A DNA stretch of 64,000 nt from Bacteroidales bacterium UBA5219 (lineage in GTDB: Bacteria; Bacteroidota; Bacteroidia; Bacteroidales; ML635J-15), in assembly GCA_002412425.1 (NCBI GenBank), contig DHVB01000021.1:1-64000 (forward strand). Direction: 5' to 3'. A model generated the notes under the pieces. The model did not search any database, was not told the origin of the DNA, and was given only the letters and a program-made list of their open reading frames with translations. Both the position numbers and the translations under genes were made by a program. Position 1 is the first letter of the stretch; every line of letters begins with the position of its first letter. Below, one piece after another: positions 1 to 7,504 of the stretch.

Positions 1-18
1 GTTATTAGACAAACTGAC

Positions 19-25
19 GTTATGC
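19..25 (+). other. Right core of a preceding attC-like site
   Basis: GTTATGC, preceded by ACTGAC, matches the GTTRRRY-type right core of an attC site, and its reverse complement is the left core at 1532-1538. It marks the probable left junction of a two-gene cassette. The rest of the preceding site lies mostly outside the window, so this is supported mainly by pairing with the downstream site. Confidence 0.45.
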
Positions 26-789
26 AAAATGCTATGAAGATGACAAATGACATATTAAAGTTTCAACAAGAATGTTTTAAGCATTACCTTAATGACATTC
101 AAGAAAAAATTATCGAGTTCCCAGAGAAATATCTTTTCCCTGACGGAAATCCAATTTTACCAATTTTACCTGTAAAAACGGAAAAGAAAAAAATAATGTT
201 TGTTGGTGCTTTTCCTTCTGCAAGGTTTGAAAACAGAAACGGATTGTTAATACCAACAGCAAACAATCTTTCACCATTTGGGAAAGAGGAGTATTTTGAT
301 GGTCAACAAATTAGAAAACAGGCATCAAGAGAAGTACTTGAAGAAGAGTTTTTTTCAAATCTCAATATCAACGCAGACGAACATTGGATAACAGACTTAG
401 TTAAAGTTTATTTGATGCCTGAAAAACATATTAAAAATTGTATCCAAATCAATCCTAATATCAAATACGTTGATACTCATAAACTTTTAAAAAGAATTGC
501 TATTGCAAGTAAAGAATGGTTTTACAGGGAAGTTGAAATTTGCAAACCAAGACTGATTATTACTTTCGGAGAGGTTGTAGCAAGAGTAATAAAAAGTGAT
601 TTCAATACAGAAAACCGAGAGCTTTTAAATGGACAAATTAAACAAACAAAGATTTTAGGAACAGATTATAATATTTGTCATCTGCCGCATCCTGAAATAG
701 TAAGGAGAAATAAAGAATGGCGAGACAATAATTCAAAAATAATGAGACAACTATCTCAAGAAATCAGTAACTTATTTAACAAAAACTAA
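22..789 (+). CDS. Uracil-DNA glycosylase superfamily protein
   Basis: The 255-residue product shows two hallmarks of the UDG-like fold. A GAFPSAR loop lies at residues 62-68, in the place of the GxxPS/G water-activating loop. An HLPHPEIVRR segment near residues 220-230 resembles the HPS/HP base-pocket motif. These enzymes excise uracil or damaged bases from DNA, but some relatives have no proven glycosylase activity, so the substrate is unknown. The ATG at 22 lies inside a GTTATGC core like that of integron attC sites; ATGs at 34 and 40 are equally plausible starts. The next gene begins 5 bases after the stop, so both probably share one transcript and one mobile cassette. Family is fairly sure, substrate is not. 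Confidence 0.7.
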   Translation: MQNAMKMTNDILKFQQECFKHYLNDIQEKIIEFPEKYLFPDGNPILPILPVKTEKKKIMFVGAFPSARFENRNGLLIPTANNLSPFGKEEYFDGQQIRKQASREVLEEEFFSNLNINADEHWITDLVKVYLMPEKHIKNCIQINPNIKYVDTHKLLKRIAIASKEWFYREVEICKPRLIITFGEVVARVIKSDFNTENRELLNGQIKQTKILGTDYNICHLPHPEIVRRNKEWRDNNSKIMRQLSQEISNLFNKN

Positions 790-794
790 AAAAT

Positions 795-1523
795 ATGAAA
801 AAATCGCTTTTTATTTTAGCCATATTGTTTTCACATTGTGCATTTAGTCAGAATTTTACAAATTCTGATGTGATTAAAACATTCAAGGGGTTAACACCTG
901 AATATCAGAAATATTTTAATGACAATTTTAGCTCATTTATAGAAACACTGAATAAGTTAACAAGTTTAGATAAATCTTTGGTTCCAATGTCATTGAATAT
1001 TACATACGAAAATAATCAAGGATACATTCAATTGATAGTGAATTATGACCATCAGAAGCAAATTGAATATTTGCCATCTATGTTTAAAGCACAATTGAAT
1101 ATGGCAAAACAAATGGGGTCAAATGGTTTCAGTATCTATCTGCCTGATTTATTAATGTTGTGTTTAAATGATTACAAATACAAAGTGTTGACAAGTTCAA
1201 GTTTTAATAGCGAAATAAAAAAGTTTCAAATCAAAGTAAGACTAAAAAAAACTGATGGTTCTTGGATACAATTTTACTGTAAAGAGTATGTTGACTATAA
1301 CGGAGTTCCCAGATATGCATTTGAGGATTTTGCAGATATTAAGTATAGTACAAATAAAATGTGTACTATAACTGCTGAAAATGGTTCAAAGAATAAGAAA
1401 TTTAAAACGAATAGAACAAAACTTGATGAATACAAATTATGGGAACTTGGAAATCCAAAAAATCCTGATGGGACAGCAAATTGTGATAACAATGCTTATA
1501 AATTCTTTGAAATTGAGAAATAA
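795..1523 (+). CDS. Secreted hypothetical protein
   Basis: The 242-residue product begins with a clear signal peptide (KK, hydrophobic LFILAILFSHCAF, then SQN), so it should reach the periplasm or beyond. The mature part is rich in Lys, Asn and Tyr and has no domain I recognise. A cysteine pair near the C-terminus (about residues 194 and 230) could form a disulfide. It starts 5 bases after the UDG-like gene, and the attC-like hairpin follows 8 bases after its stop, so it appears to be the second gene of a cassette. Function unknown. Confidence 0.7.
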   Translation: MKKSLFILAILFSHCAFSQNFTNSDVIKTFKGLTPEYQKYFNDNFSSFIETLNKLTSLDKSLVPMSLNITYENNQGYIQLIVNYDHQKQIEYLPSMFKAQLNMAKQMGSNGFSIYLPDLLMLCLNDYKYKVLTSSSFNSEIKKFQIKVRLKKTDGSWIQFYCKEYVDYNGVPRYAFEDFADIKYSTNKMCTITAENGSKNKKFKTNRTKLDEYKLWELGNPKNPDGTANCDNNAYKFFEIEK

Positions 1524-1531
1524 AGCACATT

Positions 1532-1661
1532 GCATAACAAAGTGTAGCAGTAATAAGGGTTTCAGAGGGTATTCGAGCGTTCTTCCTCGCATAAAGTTTA
1601 GTGTAGGTTGATAGTGATGAAGCCCGTAATCCCTTACTACTGCTACACTCGACCGTTACCG
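1532..1661 (+). repeat. attC-like integron recombination site
   Basis: An imperfect inverted repeat with attC architecture. The left core GCATAAC is at 1532-1538. A 19-base arm at 1541-1559 pairs with 1631-1649 with a single mismatch (A1553 opposite C1637). The right core GTTACCG is at 1655-1661. The left core is the exact complement of GTTATGC at 19-25, as expected if bases 20-1655 entered as one cassette whose circular form joined these ends. The stretch is visibly richer in G+C than its surroundings. No integrase gene lies in the window. A non-integron MITE or intergenic repeat remains possible. Confidence 0.6.
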
Positions 1662-1751
1662 ACGATCTTCGCTTATTAGAAAGATTTTTAAACCCATTGC
1701 GGTCGATTTGGAAGAAAAGTGTGGAGTGAAATATTTGAAAATTTAATCCAT

Positions 1752-2267
1752 TTACTCCACCAATATCCAACGCCATTGTTTGTTTGCCCAAAATTCACCA
1801 GCATAATCAATTCCAATTCTTGTTGATGTTTTAAGTTTTATTTTTTTTGAATCATCTTCAACCCATAAGTTTGGACAAGTTGCAATGTTTTGTTTGTTAA
1901 AGTTTTTATCAATTTTAAGTGCTTTTGTTAATTTTCCTGGACCATTATAATCGCCAGCAGCTCTTATTAAAACAGCTTGAGGAACATCTTCTTTGGAAGT
2001 AACAAAATTCAGCATATAATACATTCCATAAATTAAATAAATGTATATTGTACCAGCCTTTAGATACATTGTTTCTGTGCGAGGAGTTTTTCCTTTTGAA
2101 GCATGACAAGCCTTATCTTCTTCTCCTTTGTATGCTTCAGTTTCTTTTATTTTTAGTCTTAATTCACTGCCGTCATCAAATTTGCGAACAAGAATTTTAC
2201 CTATTAAATCAGGAGCTACTTCTAATACATCACGATTAAAAAATTCTGCTTTAAGAATATTAGCCAT
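1752..2267 (-). CDS. mpg: DNA-3-methyladenine glycosylase (AAG/Mpg family)
   Basis: The protein excises alkylated purines such as 3-methyladenine from DNA in base excision repair. The family signature is intact. ETEAY at residues 42-46 carries the catalytic glutamate (E44) and the base-flipping tyrosine (Y46). It is followed by the TPRTETM segment and YLIYGMYYMLN near residues 77-87. At 171 residues it is slightly shorter than the usual 190-200, but the C-terminal RIGIDYAGE motif is present, so it looks complete. It is the last gene of a minus-strand run, 21 bases after the guanine deaminase gene. The family call is firm. Confidence 0.93.
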   Translation of the reverse strand: MANILKAEFFNRDVLEVAPDLIGKILVRKFDDGSELRLKIKETEAYKGEEDKACHASKGKTPRTETMYLKAGTIYIYLIYGMYYMLNFVTSKEDVPQAVLIRAAGDYNGPGKLTKALKIDKNFNKQNIATCPNLWVEDDSKKIKLKTSTRIGIDYAGEFWANKQWRWILVE

Positions 2268-2288
2268 TATGATTTTTGTAAAAAGCTT

Positions 2289-2756
2289 TTAATATTCTGT
2301 TTTTGTTTGTGAATTTTCCCATTTTCTAAAAGCTTCAAGAGCATCTTCTCTCATAAAATTTTCAGTTTTTAAGTCTCTTTCGCTTACTTTTTTCTCAAAT
2401 TCATCGTAAATAAACTTGTCGCTAAATCCAATTTTGTCGGCATCTACTTTTGTATTGGCAAAATATAATTTGTCAATTCTAGCCCAGTATATTGCACCTA
2501 AACACATTGGACAAGGTTCGCAAGATGCATAAATTTCGCAACCACTTAGGTCGAAATTACCCAAAACCTTTGCAGCTTTTCTTATTGCATTTACTTCTGC
2601 ATGTGCAGTAGGGTCTAAATCATTTGTAACACTATTTCCAGATGCAGCAATAACTTTATTATCTTTAACAATCACAGCACCAAAAGGTCCGCCACCTTTA
2701 TCTATATTTTCAATTGATAAATCAATTGCTAATTTCATAAAATCTTTTTTGGTCAT
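2289..2756 (-). CDS. guaD: Guanine deaminase
   Basis: A 155-residue cytidine-deaminase-fold enzyme that probably converts guanine to xanthine. The zinc site is complete: H52 and catalytic E54 in TAHAEVNAI, and C82 and C85 in SCEPCPMC. GGPFGAVIV near residue 22, the GAIYWAR segment and the C-terminal half resemble Bacillus GuaD more than tRNA adenosine deaminase TadA. Cytosolic, with no signal peptide. It lies between an O-antigen-ligase-like gene (4 bases) and mpg (21 bases) and is probably cotranscribed with them, although no shared pathway is evident. A different nucleobase substrate cannot be excluded. Confidence 0.85.
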   Translation of the reverse strand: MTKKDFMKLAIDLSIENIDKGGGPFGAVIVKDNKVIAASGNSVTNDLDPTAHAEVNAIRKAAKVLGNFDLSGCEIYASCEPCPMCLGAIYWARIDKLYFANTKVDADKIGFSDKFIYDEFEKKVSERDLKTENFMREDALEAFRKWENSQTKTEY

Positions 2757-2760
2757 ATTT

Positions 2761-4329
2761 TTAGTTTTTTTCTTTAACTTGTTCTATACCCCATAAAAAT
2801 AAAGAGTAGAAAAATGAAATAAATACTACAGCCGAAGATGTCTCCAACATGTCGTCTGCAAACATAGAAAAACTCGCAATTAAGAAAAATAATATAAAAT
2901 ACGGAGATCTTGATCTAAAATTGGTAAAAATTGGATAAAACCACGCCAACATACAAAAACTAGCTCCAATAATACCAAAAGTTATGTAAAAAGTAAGAAA
3001 TTGGTTATGTGCTCTATGTCTGTTTTGTATGTTTATTTTAGAATCAAATTCTTCATAAATTGCTTTATATTCATCATCTAAATCGCCAGTGCCAGTGCCT
3101 AATAATAAATTTCGCTTGGCTAAGATTAAACCATACTTTTGAAATTCAAATCTTTGAGTTATGGAATGTCCATCAGGAGGAACACCTTTTAAATAAACAT
3201 CAATCTGCCAAATTATATTATAAACTCTTTGACTTATTCCTCTTTTATCAACAAAACGATAGTTGGTATGTCCTGCTTCAATATTTACAATGTCTTTATC
3301 CGTTAGCTCTTTAAATCCTTCAGCATCTTTGTCCAAACCTTTTGAAGCCATATATCTTACTATAGTATGCAATAATAACTGTCCTTTAGCGTCATAACCA
3401 TCAAAATTCATTAAACTTCTATTGTTCCAAGCTACTCTTAATTCCTTTTCGCAAACATTATAGTAAATAAAATTTCCATTTTCTAATAAATAAACTGTGG
3501 TGTCAGATACATAAGGATTACCGTAAATAGAACATTCTTTTAATTGAATATCAGGGTTGGAAGGCGTGTAAAAATCTTTAATTTGAACACTTAGATATAT
3601 AGCTATACTGCCTATTAAAAGAATAAGAACAGAGAAACTCAAAATTTTAATTTTCTTGTTTTTGTGAGTAAACATTTTGTAAGCTAAAACACATATACTC
3701 GTTACAATTAAAACTCCAAGTCCTGTAAAACCTTGAATAAGAGCAAAAAAGAGCATTAGCCAAAAAATTATTGCTATTGCAATTAGATAATAAATTAATT
3801 TTGAGAATTTCCTTTTTATAATAAAATATGTCAATAATAAAATTGCGAGGCTCATCATAACAGATAATGTTATATGGCTTATAAACACCGAATAGTGTCT
3901 AACATTATCAGATTTCAGTTCGAAATAAATTCCCAAATATGCCAATAAACCTGCTAATGTGCTAGTTAACACTCCAGCTATAAATAAAAAAACAATGGTT
4001 TTAAATTGTTTATTTGTTAGTGCTTTTGAACTTGCTATTATTATTGGTAGAGCTAAAAGTGGAAGTCTAATTTTAATGTCGCGGAGAGCAAACTCCATGT
4101 TTTGAGAATTGAAAAACCAAATTAAAGGAATAAAAAATAAAAGTAAAAAAAATAGTAGTTCTTTATTTTTTGAAATAGTTTTTATCTTTTGTTTAAAATT
4201 TGCTTCAATTAAATAATTAGTTGAAAGCATTATAATACAAGCATTGGTAAGAAATTCGGAAATAGGCATAAAGAAAGCAATAACGCCTAATCCGAATATA
4301 TATATATATCTATGAATTTTCTCTCTCAC
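2761..4329 (-). CDS. O-antigen ligase/polymerase-like membrane protein
   Basis: A 522-residue inner-membrane protein with many hydrophobic helices split by a large hydrophilic loop (about residues 255-430). Helices resume after RAHNQFLTFYITFG, the His/Asn/Gln-containing segment typical of the O-antigen ligase (WaaL/Wzy, PF04932) family. These proteins transfer or polymerise lipid-linked glycans on the periplasmic side. Translation appears to start at GTG (4329), shortly after the DUF5723 gene ends; I saw no better ATG. No glycosyltransferase lies beside it, so whether it is a ligase or polymerase, and for which glycan, is open. Confidence 0.78.
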   Translation of the reverse strand: MREKIHRYIYIFGLGVIAFFMPISEFLTNACIIMLSTNYLIEANFKQKIKTISKNKELLFFLLLFFIPLIWFFNSQNMEFALRDIKIRLPLLALPIIIASSKALTNKQFKTIVFLFIAGVLTSTLAGLLAYLGIYFELKSDNVRHYSVFISHITLSVMMSLAILLLTYFIIKRKFSKLIYYLIAIAIIFWLMLFFALIQGFTGLGVLIVTSICVLAYKMFTHKNKKIKILSFSVLILLIGSIAIYLSVQIKDFYTPSNPDIQLKECSIYGNPYVSDTTVYLLENGNFIYYNVCEKELRVAWNNRSLMNFDGYDAKGQLLLHTIVRYMASKGLDKDAEGFKELTDKDIVNIEAGHTNYRFVDKRGISQRVYNIIWQIDVYLKGVPPDGHSITQRFEFQKYGLILAKRNLLLGTGTGDLDDEYKAIYEEFDSKINIQNRHRAHNQFLTFYITFGIIGASFCMLAWFYPIFTNFRSRSPYFILFFLIASFSMFADDMLETSSAVVFISFFYSLFLWGIEQVKEKN

Positions 4330-4347
4330 TAGCCCTAAAACTTAGTT

Positions 4348-5811
4348 TTACATTTCCATAGAAGCGCTAGATCTAATTTTCTTATAGCCAAATGTCATAT
4401 TACAACCCATTCTAATATTGAAATTTTTAGCTTTTTGAGGAAACATCATGTTGGTAAAACTGTCTGTTACTATATACCAATTAAAGATAGCAGCTCTTAC
4501 ATTTAGTCCGAATCCAATATTATTTATAGAATTGTTGGCATAAGACCAAGTTAAATATGCAGCTAACCAGTTGGTTATATTAGAACTAGCTCCAATAGTA
4601 AGTGATTGTAAATATGATTTTCTGTAAAACTCTCCTCTATAAAGTACATTAAAGTGTAGTTTCTCATGGAACTTATATTTTCCACCAAGATATAGATTAG
4701 AAGGCAACCAAGTTATATAGCTTGTTTCAAGTAAATCAAATTTAAAAGTATTAATTAATGTGTCCATAAGATTATCAACAGATTCATCAAATTTATTTTC
4801 ATTCTTGTCAAAAATCTTAAATTCTATACCTCTAAAATCGTATTCTCCTTCGCTCATAAAATTATGTGGATTGTTGCTCCAGTTTATGAAACCAAAATCA
4901 TTTAATGAACCGTAAACTTCTATTTCTGGATTTATTTTGTAATTTGCTCCTAAGTCAAAGCCTATACCAATATTTTTCATATTTAACAAAAATGCTGAAG
5001 CCATCGCACCTGCACCTTGATTTTGTAGTTTATCAAATTCTTCTTCGTCAATACCCAAATGAATTGAGTCAGGTGTCATTATATATTCATAGTTTAAAGG
5101 CGATGAAGTTTGGATTTTCATATCTGTTACCCAGGTCATCATATAATTTTCTGGATCAGTATGAATAGATAGTTTTTTAATATCTGTATTAAAATTAGAT
5201 TGACCAAATAAAATTTTCATGCGTCCTCCCAATCTTAATTCCTCATTTGCCTTCATCGACATTCCTACAGCAAATTCTCTATAATGTGTAAAATTTAAAC
5301 CAAATCCTTTAAAATCATGTGGTTTACCTTCTTTCATGTATGGAATGTTACCATTAATCGCAAACTCAAATAAATCGTAAGGTAGCGAAAATCCATATTT
5401 AAGTTTTTCTGTTAGAGAAATAGTTAAATACATATTTTGTAAACTTATACCTAAGTTTAAAAGTTCAAATTGAGTATCAAATCTAAAATGAGTTGTTTTA
5501 TTTAACTTTTTCATCATTAGTGGAAGGTCTAAAACCAAACTGTCGGCTTTGCTACCTTCTCCTTTGTGAAAAATATGATTATAATAAATCGAGTTGTTGG
5601 CATAATTGAAATACATTGCTGGTGGCATTTCTCCAAATAAAGGAAGTATAAGTCCGCCCATTTGAAATTTATAGTCTATCTCAGCTGCAGGGTTTACAAA
5701 TTGTGATTGCATAACTCTGTCCATATTATAAAAAGTGAGAGCCTGTTGAGCGTTTACAGAACTAAATAGACTAACAAATGCTAATATGATTAAATGTTTT
5801 TTCATTTTCAT
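4348..5811 (-). CDS. DUF5723-type outer-membrane protein
   Basis: The 487-residue product has a signal peptide ending near VNAQQ. An early FVNPA motif (around residue 39) is followed by alternating aromatic and hydrophobic strands throughout, the pattern of the DUF5723/PorV-like beta-barrel proteins of Bacteroidota. Such proteins are predicted in the outer membrane and their function is unknown. The start is ambiguous between M1 and M3 (MKMKK). It sits directly after the lipoprotein gene (18 bases) in a six-gene minus-strand operon, and this barrel plus lipoprotein pairing suggests a joint envelope role. Localisation is well supported, function is not. Confidence 0.75.
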   Translation of the reverse strand: MKMKKHLIILAFVSLFSSVNAQQALTFYNMDRVMQSQFVNPAAEIDYKFQMGGLILPLFGEMPPAMYFNYANNSIYYNHIFHKGEGSKADSLVLDLPLMMKKLNKTTHFRFDTQFELLNLGISLQNMYLTISLTEKLKYGFSLPYDLFEFAINGNIPYMKEGKPHDFKGFGLNFTHYREFAVGMSMKANEELRLGGRMKILFGQSNFNTDIKKLSIHTDPENYMMTWVTDMKIQTSSPLNYEYIMTPDSIHLGIDEEEFDKLQNQGAGAMASAFLLNMKNIGIGFDLGANYKINPEIEVYGSLNDFGFINWSNNPHNFMSEGEYDFRGIEFKIFDKNENKFDESVDNLMDTLINTFKFDLLETSYITWLPSNLYLGGKYKFHEKLHFNVLYRGEFYRKSYLQSLTIGASSNITNWLAAYLTWSYANNSINNIGFGLNVRAAIFNWYIVTDSFTNMMFPQKAKNFNIRMGCNMTFGYKKIRSSASMEM

Positions 5812-5829
5812 TCTTTTTTAAATTTAAAC

Positions 5830-7500
5830 TTATTTACCAATAGAGTCTATAGGTCCATCGTATTTAACATCAACCTCAAATCCTATATCAAATTTGATTT
5901 GGTAATCGGTATATATTTTTACAACTTTATCGTTTGCAGCATCAGTGGTATAACCATGAACACGAAGTATTATATATTTTCCTCCTCTAACTTTTTCTAA
6001 TCTATCGAGGTCGTATTCTATTTTTGTTATTTTTTGAGTAAAATCTGTAACTTTTCCATTTGCATCAACTTTGGCAGGACCAATAAGTTGCTCAGGACCT
6101 GCTGTGAACACTGAATCTAAAATATTATAATATTTGTCTGTAATATAAATTTGACTTATAGCTTCTACAGGGAATCCATTATTAAATTCTGTTCTTAAAA
6201 GAGCTCTTGTTATAGGGTTGTCTTCACTAAACAAGTCTGTTAAATCAATATCTAAAGTGTCTCTGAGGTCAAAATTATAAATATATCCCCAAAGTGGGAA
6301 TTCCATAACTACTTCAACATCAATTTTTGAATTGTCGGCAACAAAGTTATTATGACTATTTCCTGCAGGATTAGTAGTAGCTTTAGCTTTAAACTGTATC
6401 CACTTAGGTCTTTTGTTAACAATATCGTTTATGTTTGAATTGTTGCGGCTTAGTTTTAAAGAATCAATCATAACATCTCCATAATTGGTAGAATAAGAAA
6501 TATCATAAGGGTTTGATTCTCCAATAGGAAGTCCAACGCCATAGTCGATAATACTATATTCAGTTCCGTCAACAGCCGAAGCCGCCATCATGTGGGTAAA
6601 ATAAAATTGTGAAGGTACACCATAAGAATTTGTGTAGAAAACTTCTAATTTTGGATCTTCAAATCTATATCTCTCAATTGTCCAATCGTCAGTGTTAAAT
6701 AACGATATGTTAATGGTATCACTTTCAAAAAATAAAGTATTTAATCCAAAATAACCATGCATAGTTTTATACGTCATGTCTTTCATGTCTATTGAAAAGT
6801 CTATGCTTCCTGTGTTTGGAGCGTCATTTCCCGAAAAGAATAAGGTTAGTTTAAGTTCTATAGGAATTTCATTAAAATTAGCAGCAGTTTGAGTTAAATC
6901 AATTTTATATCCGGCAAAGTCATTTCCTAAGTCATGCACAGATCCACCTCCTGGAACATAAGTAAATGTTCTAGTAAAAGCCTGTCCGTTTTTTGTTATA
7001 CTTGGGAAAGTAACATATAATTTTGCAGAATGCCCATAAGTAGATGTGGTTCTAATGTCCGCAATACCAGATTTTAATAAAATAGAATCTATTTCTGCTT
7101 CTGGATTAAACATAGTAAATGGCACATTTTGACTAATCGTATGACTAATGGTGTCTCCAGATTGGTCAAACCCACTAAAATTAAATATTACACTAGGTAT
7201 GCTTCCACTAGCTGTTTGGTCGTTTAAGTAAATAATTTCTTGCACAGCAGCTGAGCTAACTCTAGTTTTATACTGCATTGAAACATAACCTTCGTCGTTT
7301 TTTATTAATAAGCCCGTTGAGTCAAATCTTTCTAAGGCATCAGTAAAACTTAGGTTACCCCAAACAGCAGGAGCTGCAAATCCTGCCTCATAATTAATTT
7401 CTTTATCCCATTTGTCAAAATCAAAATTATCTTTTATACACGAAGAAAAAGATAAAAATAGAATAAAGAATATGAGCAAATAACAAATTCTAGTTTTCAT
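5830..7500 (-). CDS. Large secreted lipoprotein, function unknown
   Basis: A 556-residue product with a lipoprotein signal: a hydrophobic stretch ends in LSFSSC, with lipidated Cys21 followed by IKDNFD. The mature part is rich in Thr, Asn, Asp and Tyr and has a beta-strand pattern without a domain I can name. It is flanked by a propeller protein gene (4 bases upstream) and the DUF5723 barrel gene (18 bases downstream). It is probably an outer-membrane lipoprotein that acts with the barrel. The lipoprotein nature is clear; the role is inferred from context only. Confidence 0.75.
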   Translation of the reverse strand: MKTRICYLLIFFILFLSFSSCIKDNFDFDKWDKEINYEAGFAAPAVWGNLSFTDALERFDSTGLLIKNDEGYVSMQYKTRVSSAAVQEIIYLNDQTASGSIPSVIFNFSGFDQSGDTISHTISQNVPFTMFNPEAEIDSILLKSGIADIRTTSTYGHSAKLYVTFPSITKNGQAFTRTFTYVPGGGSVHDLGNDFAGYKIDLTQTAANFNEIPIELKLTLFFSGNDAPNTGSIDFSIDMKDMTYKTMHGYFGLNTLFFESDTINISLFNTDDWTIERYRFEDPKLEVFYTNSYGVPSQFYFTHMMAASAVDGTEYSIIDYGVGLPIGESNPYDISYSTNYGDVMIDSLKLSRNNSNINDIVNKRPKWIQFKAKATTNPAGNSHNNFVADNSKIDVEVVMEFPLWGYIYNFDLRDTLDIDLTDLFSEDNPITRALLRTEFNNGFPVEAISQIYITDKYYNILDSVFTAGPEQLIGPAKVDANGKVTDFTQKITKIEYDLDRLEKVRGGKYIILRVHGYTTDAANDKVVKIYTDYQIKFDIGFEVDVKYDGPIDSIGK

Positions 7501-7504
7501 ATTT

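Noticed and set aside
1402..1791. A 129-codon minus-strand frame across the attC-like site
   Set aside because: It runs through the hairpin and overlaps the ends of two better-supported genes; no signal, motif or family resemblance.
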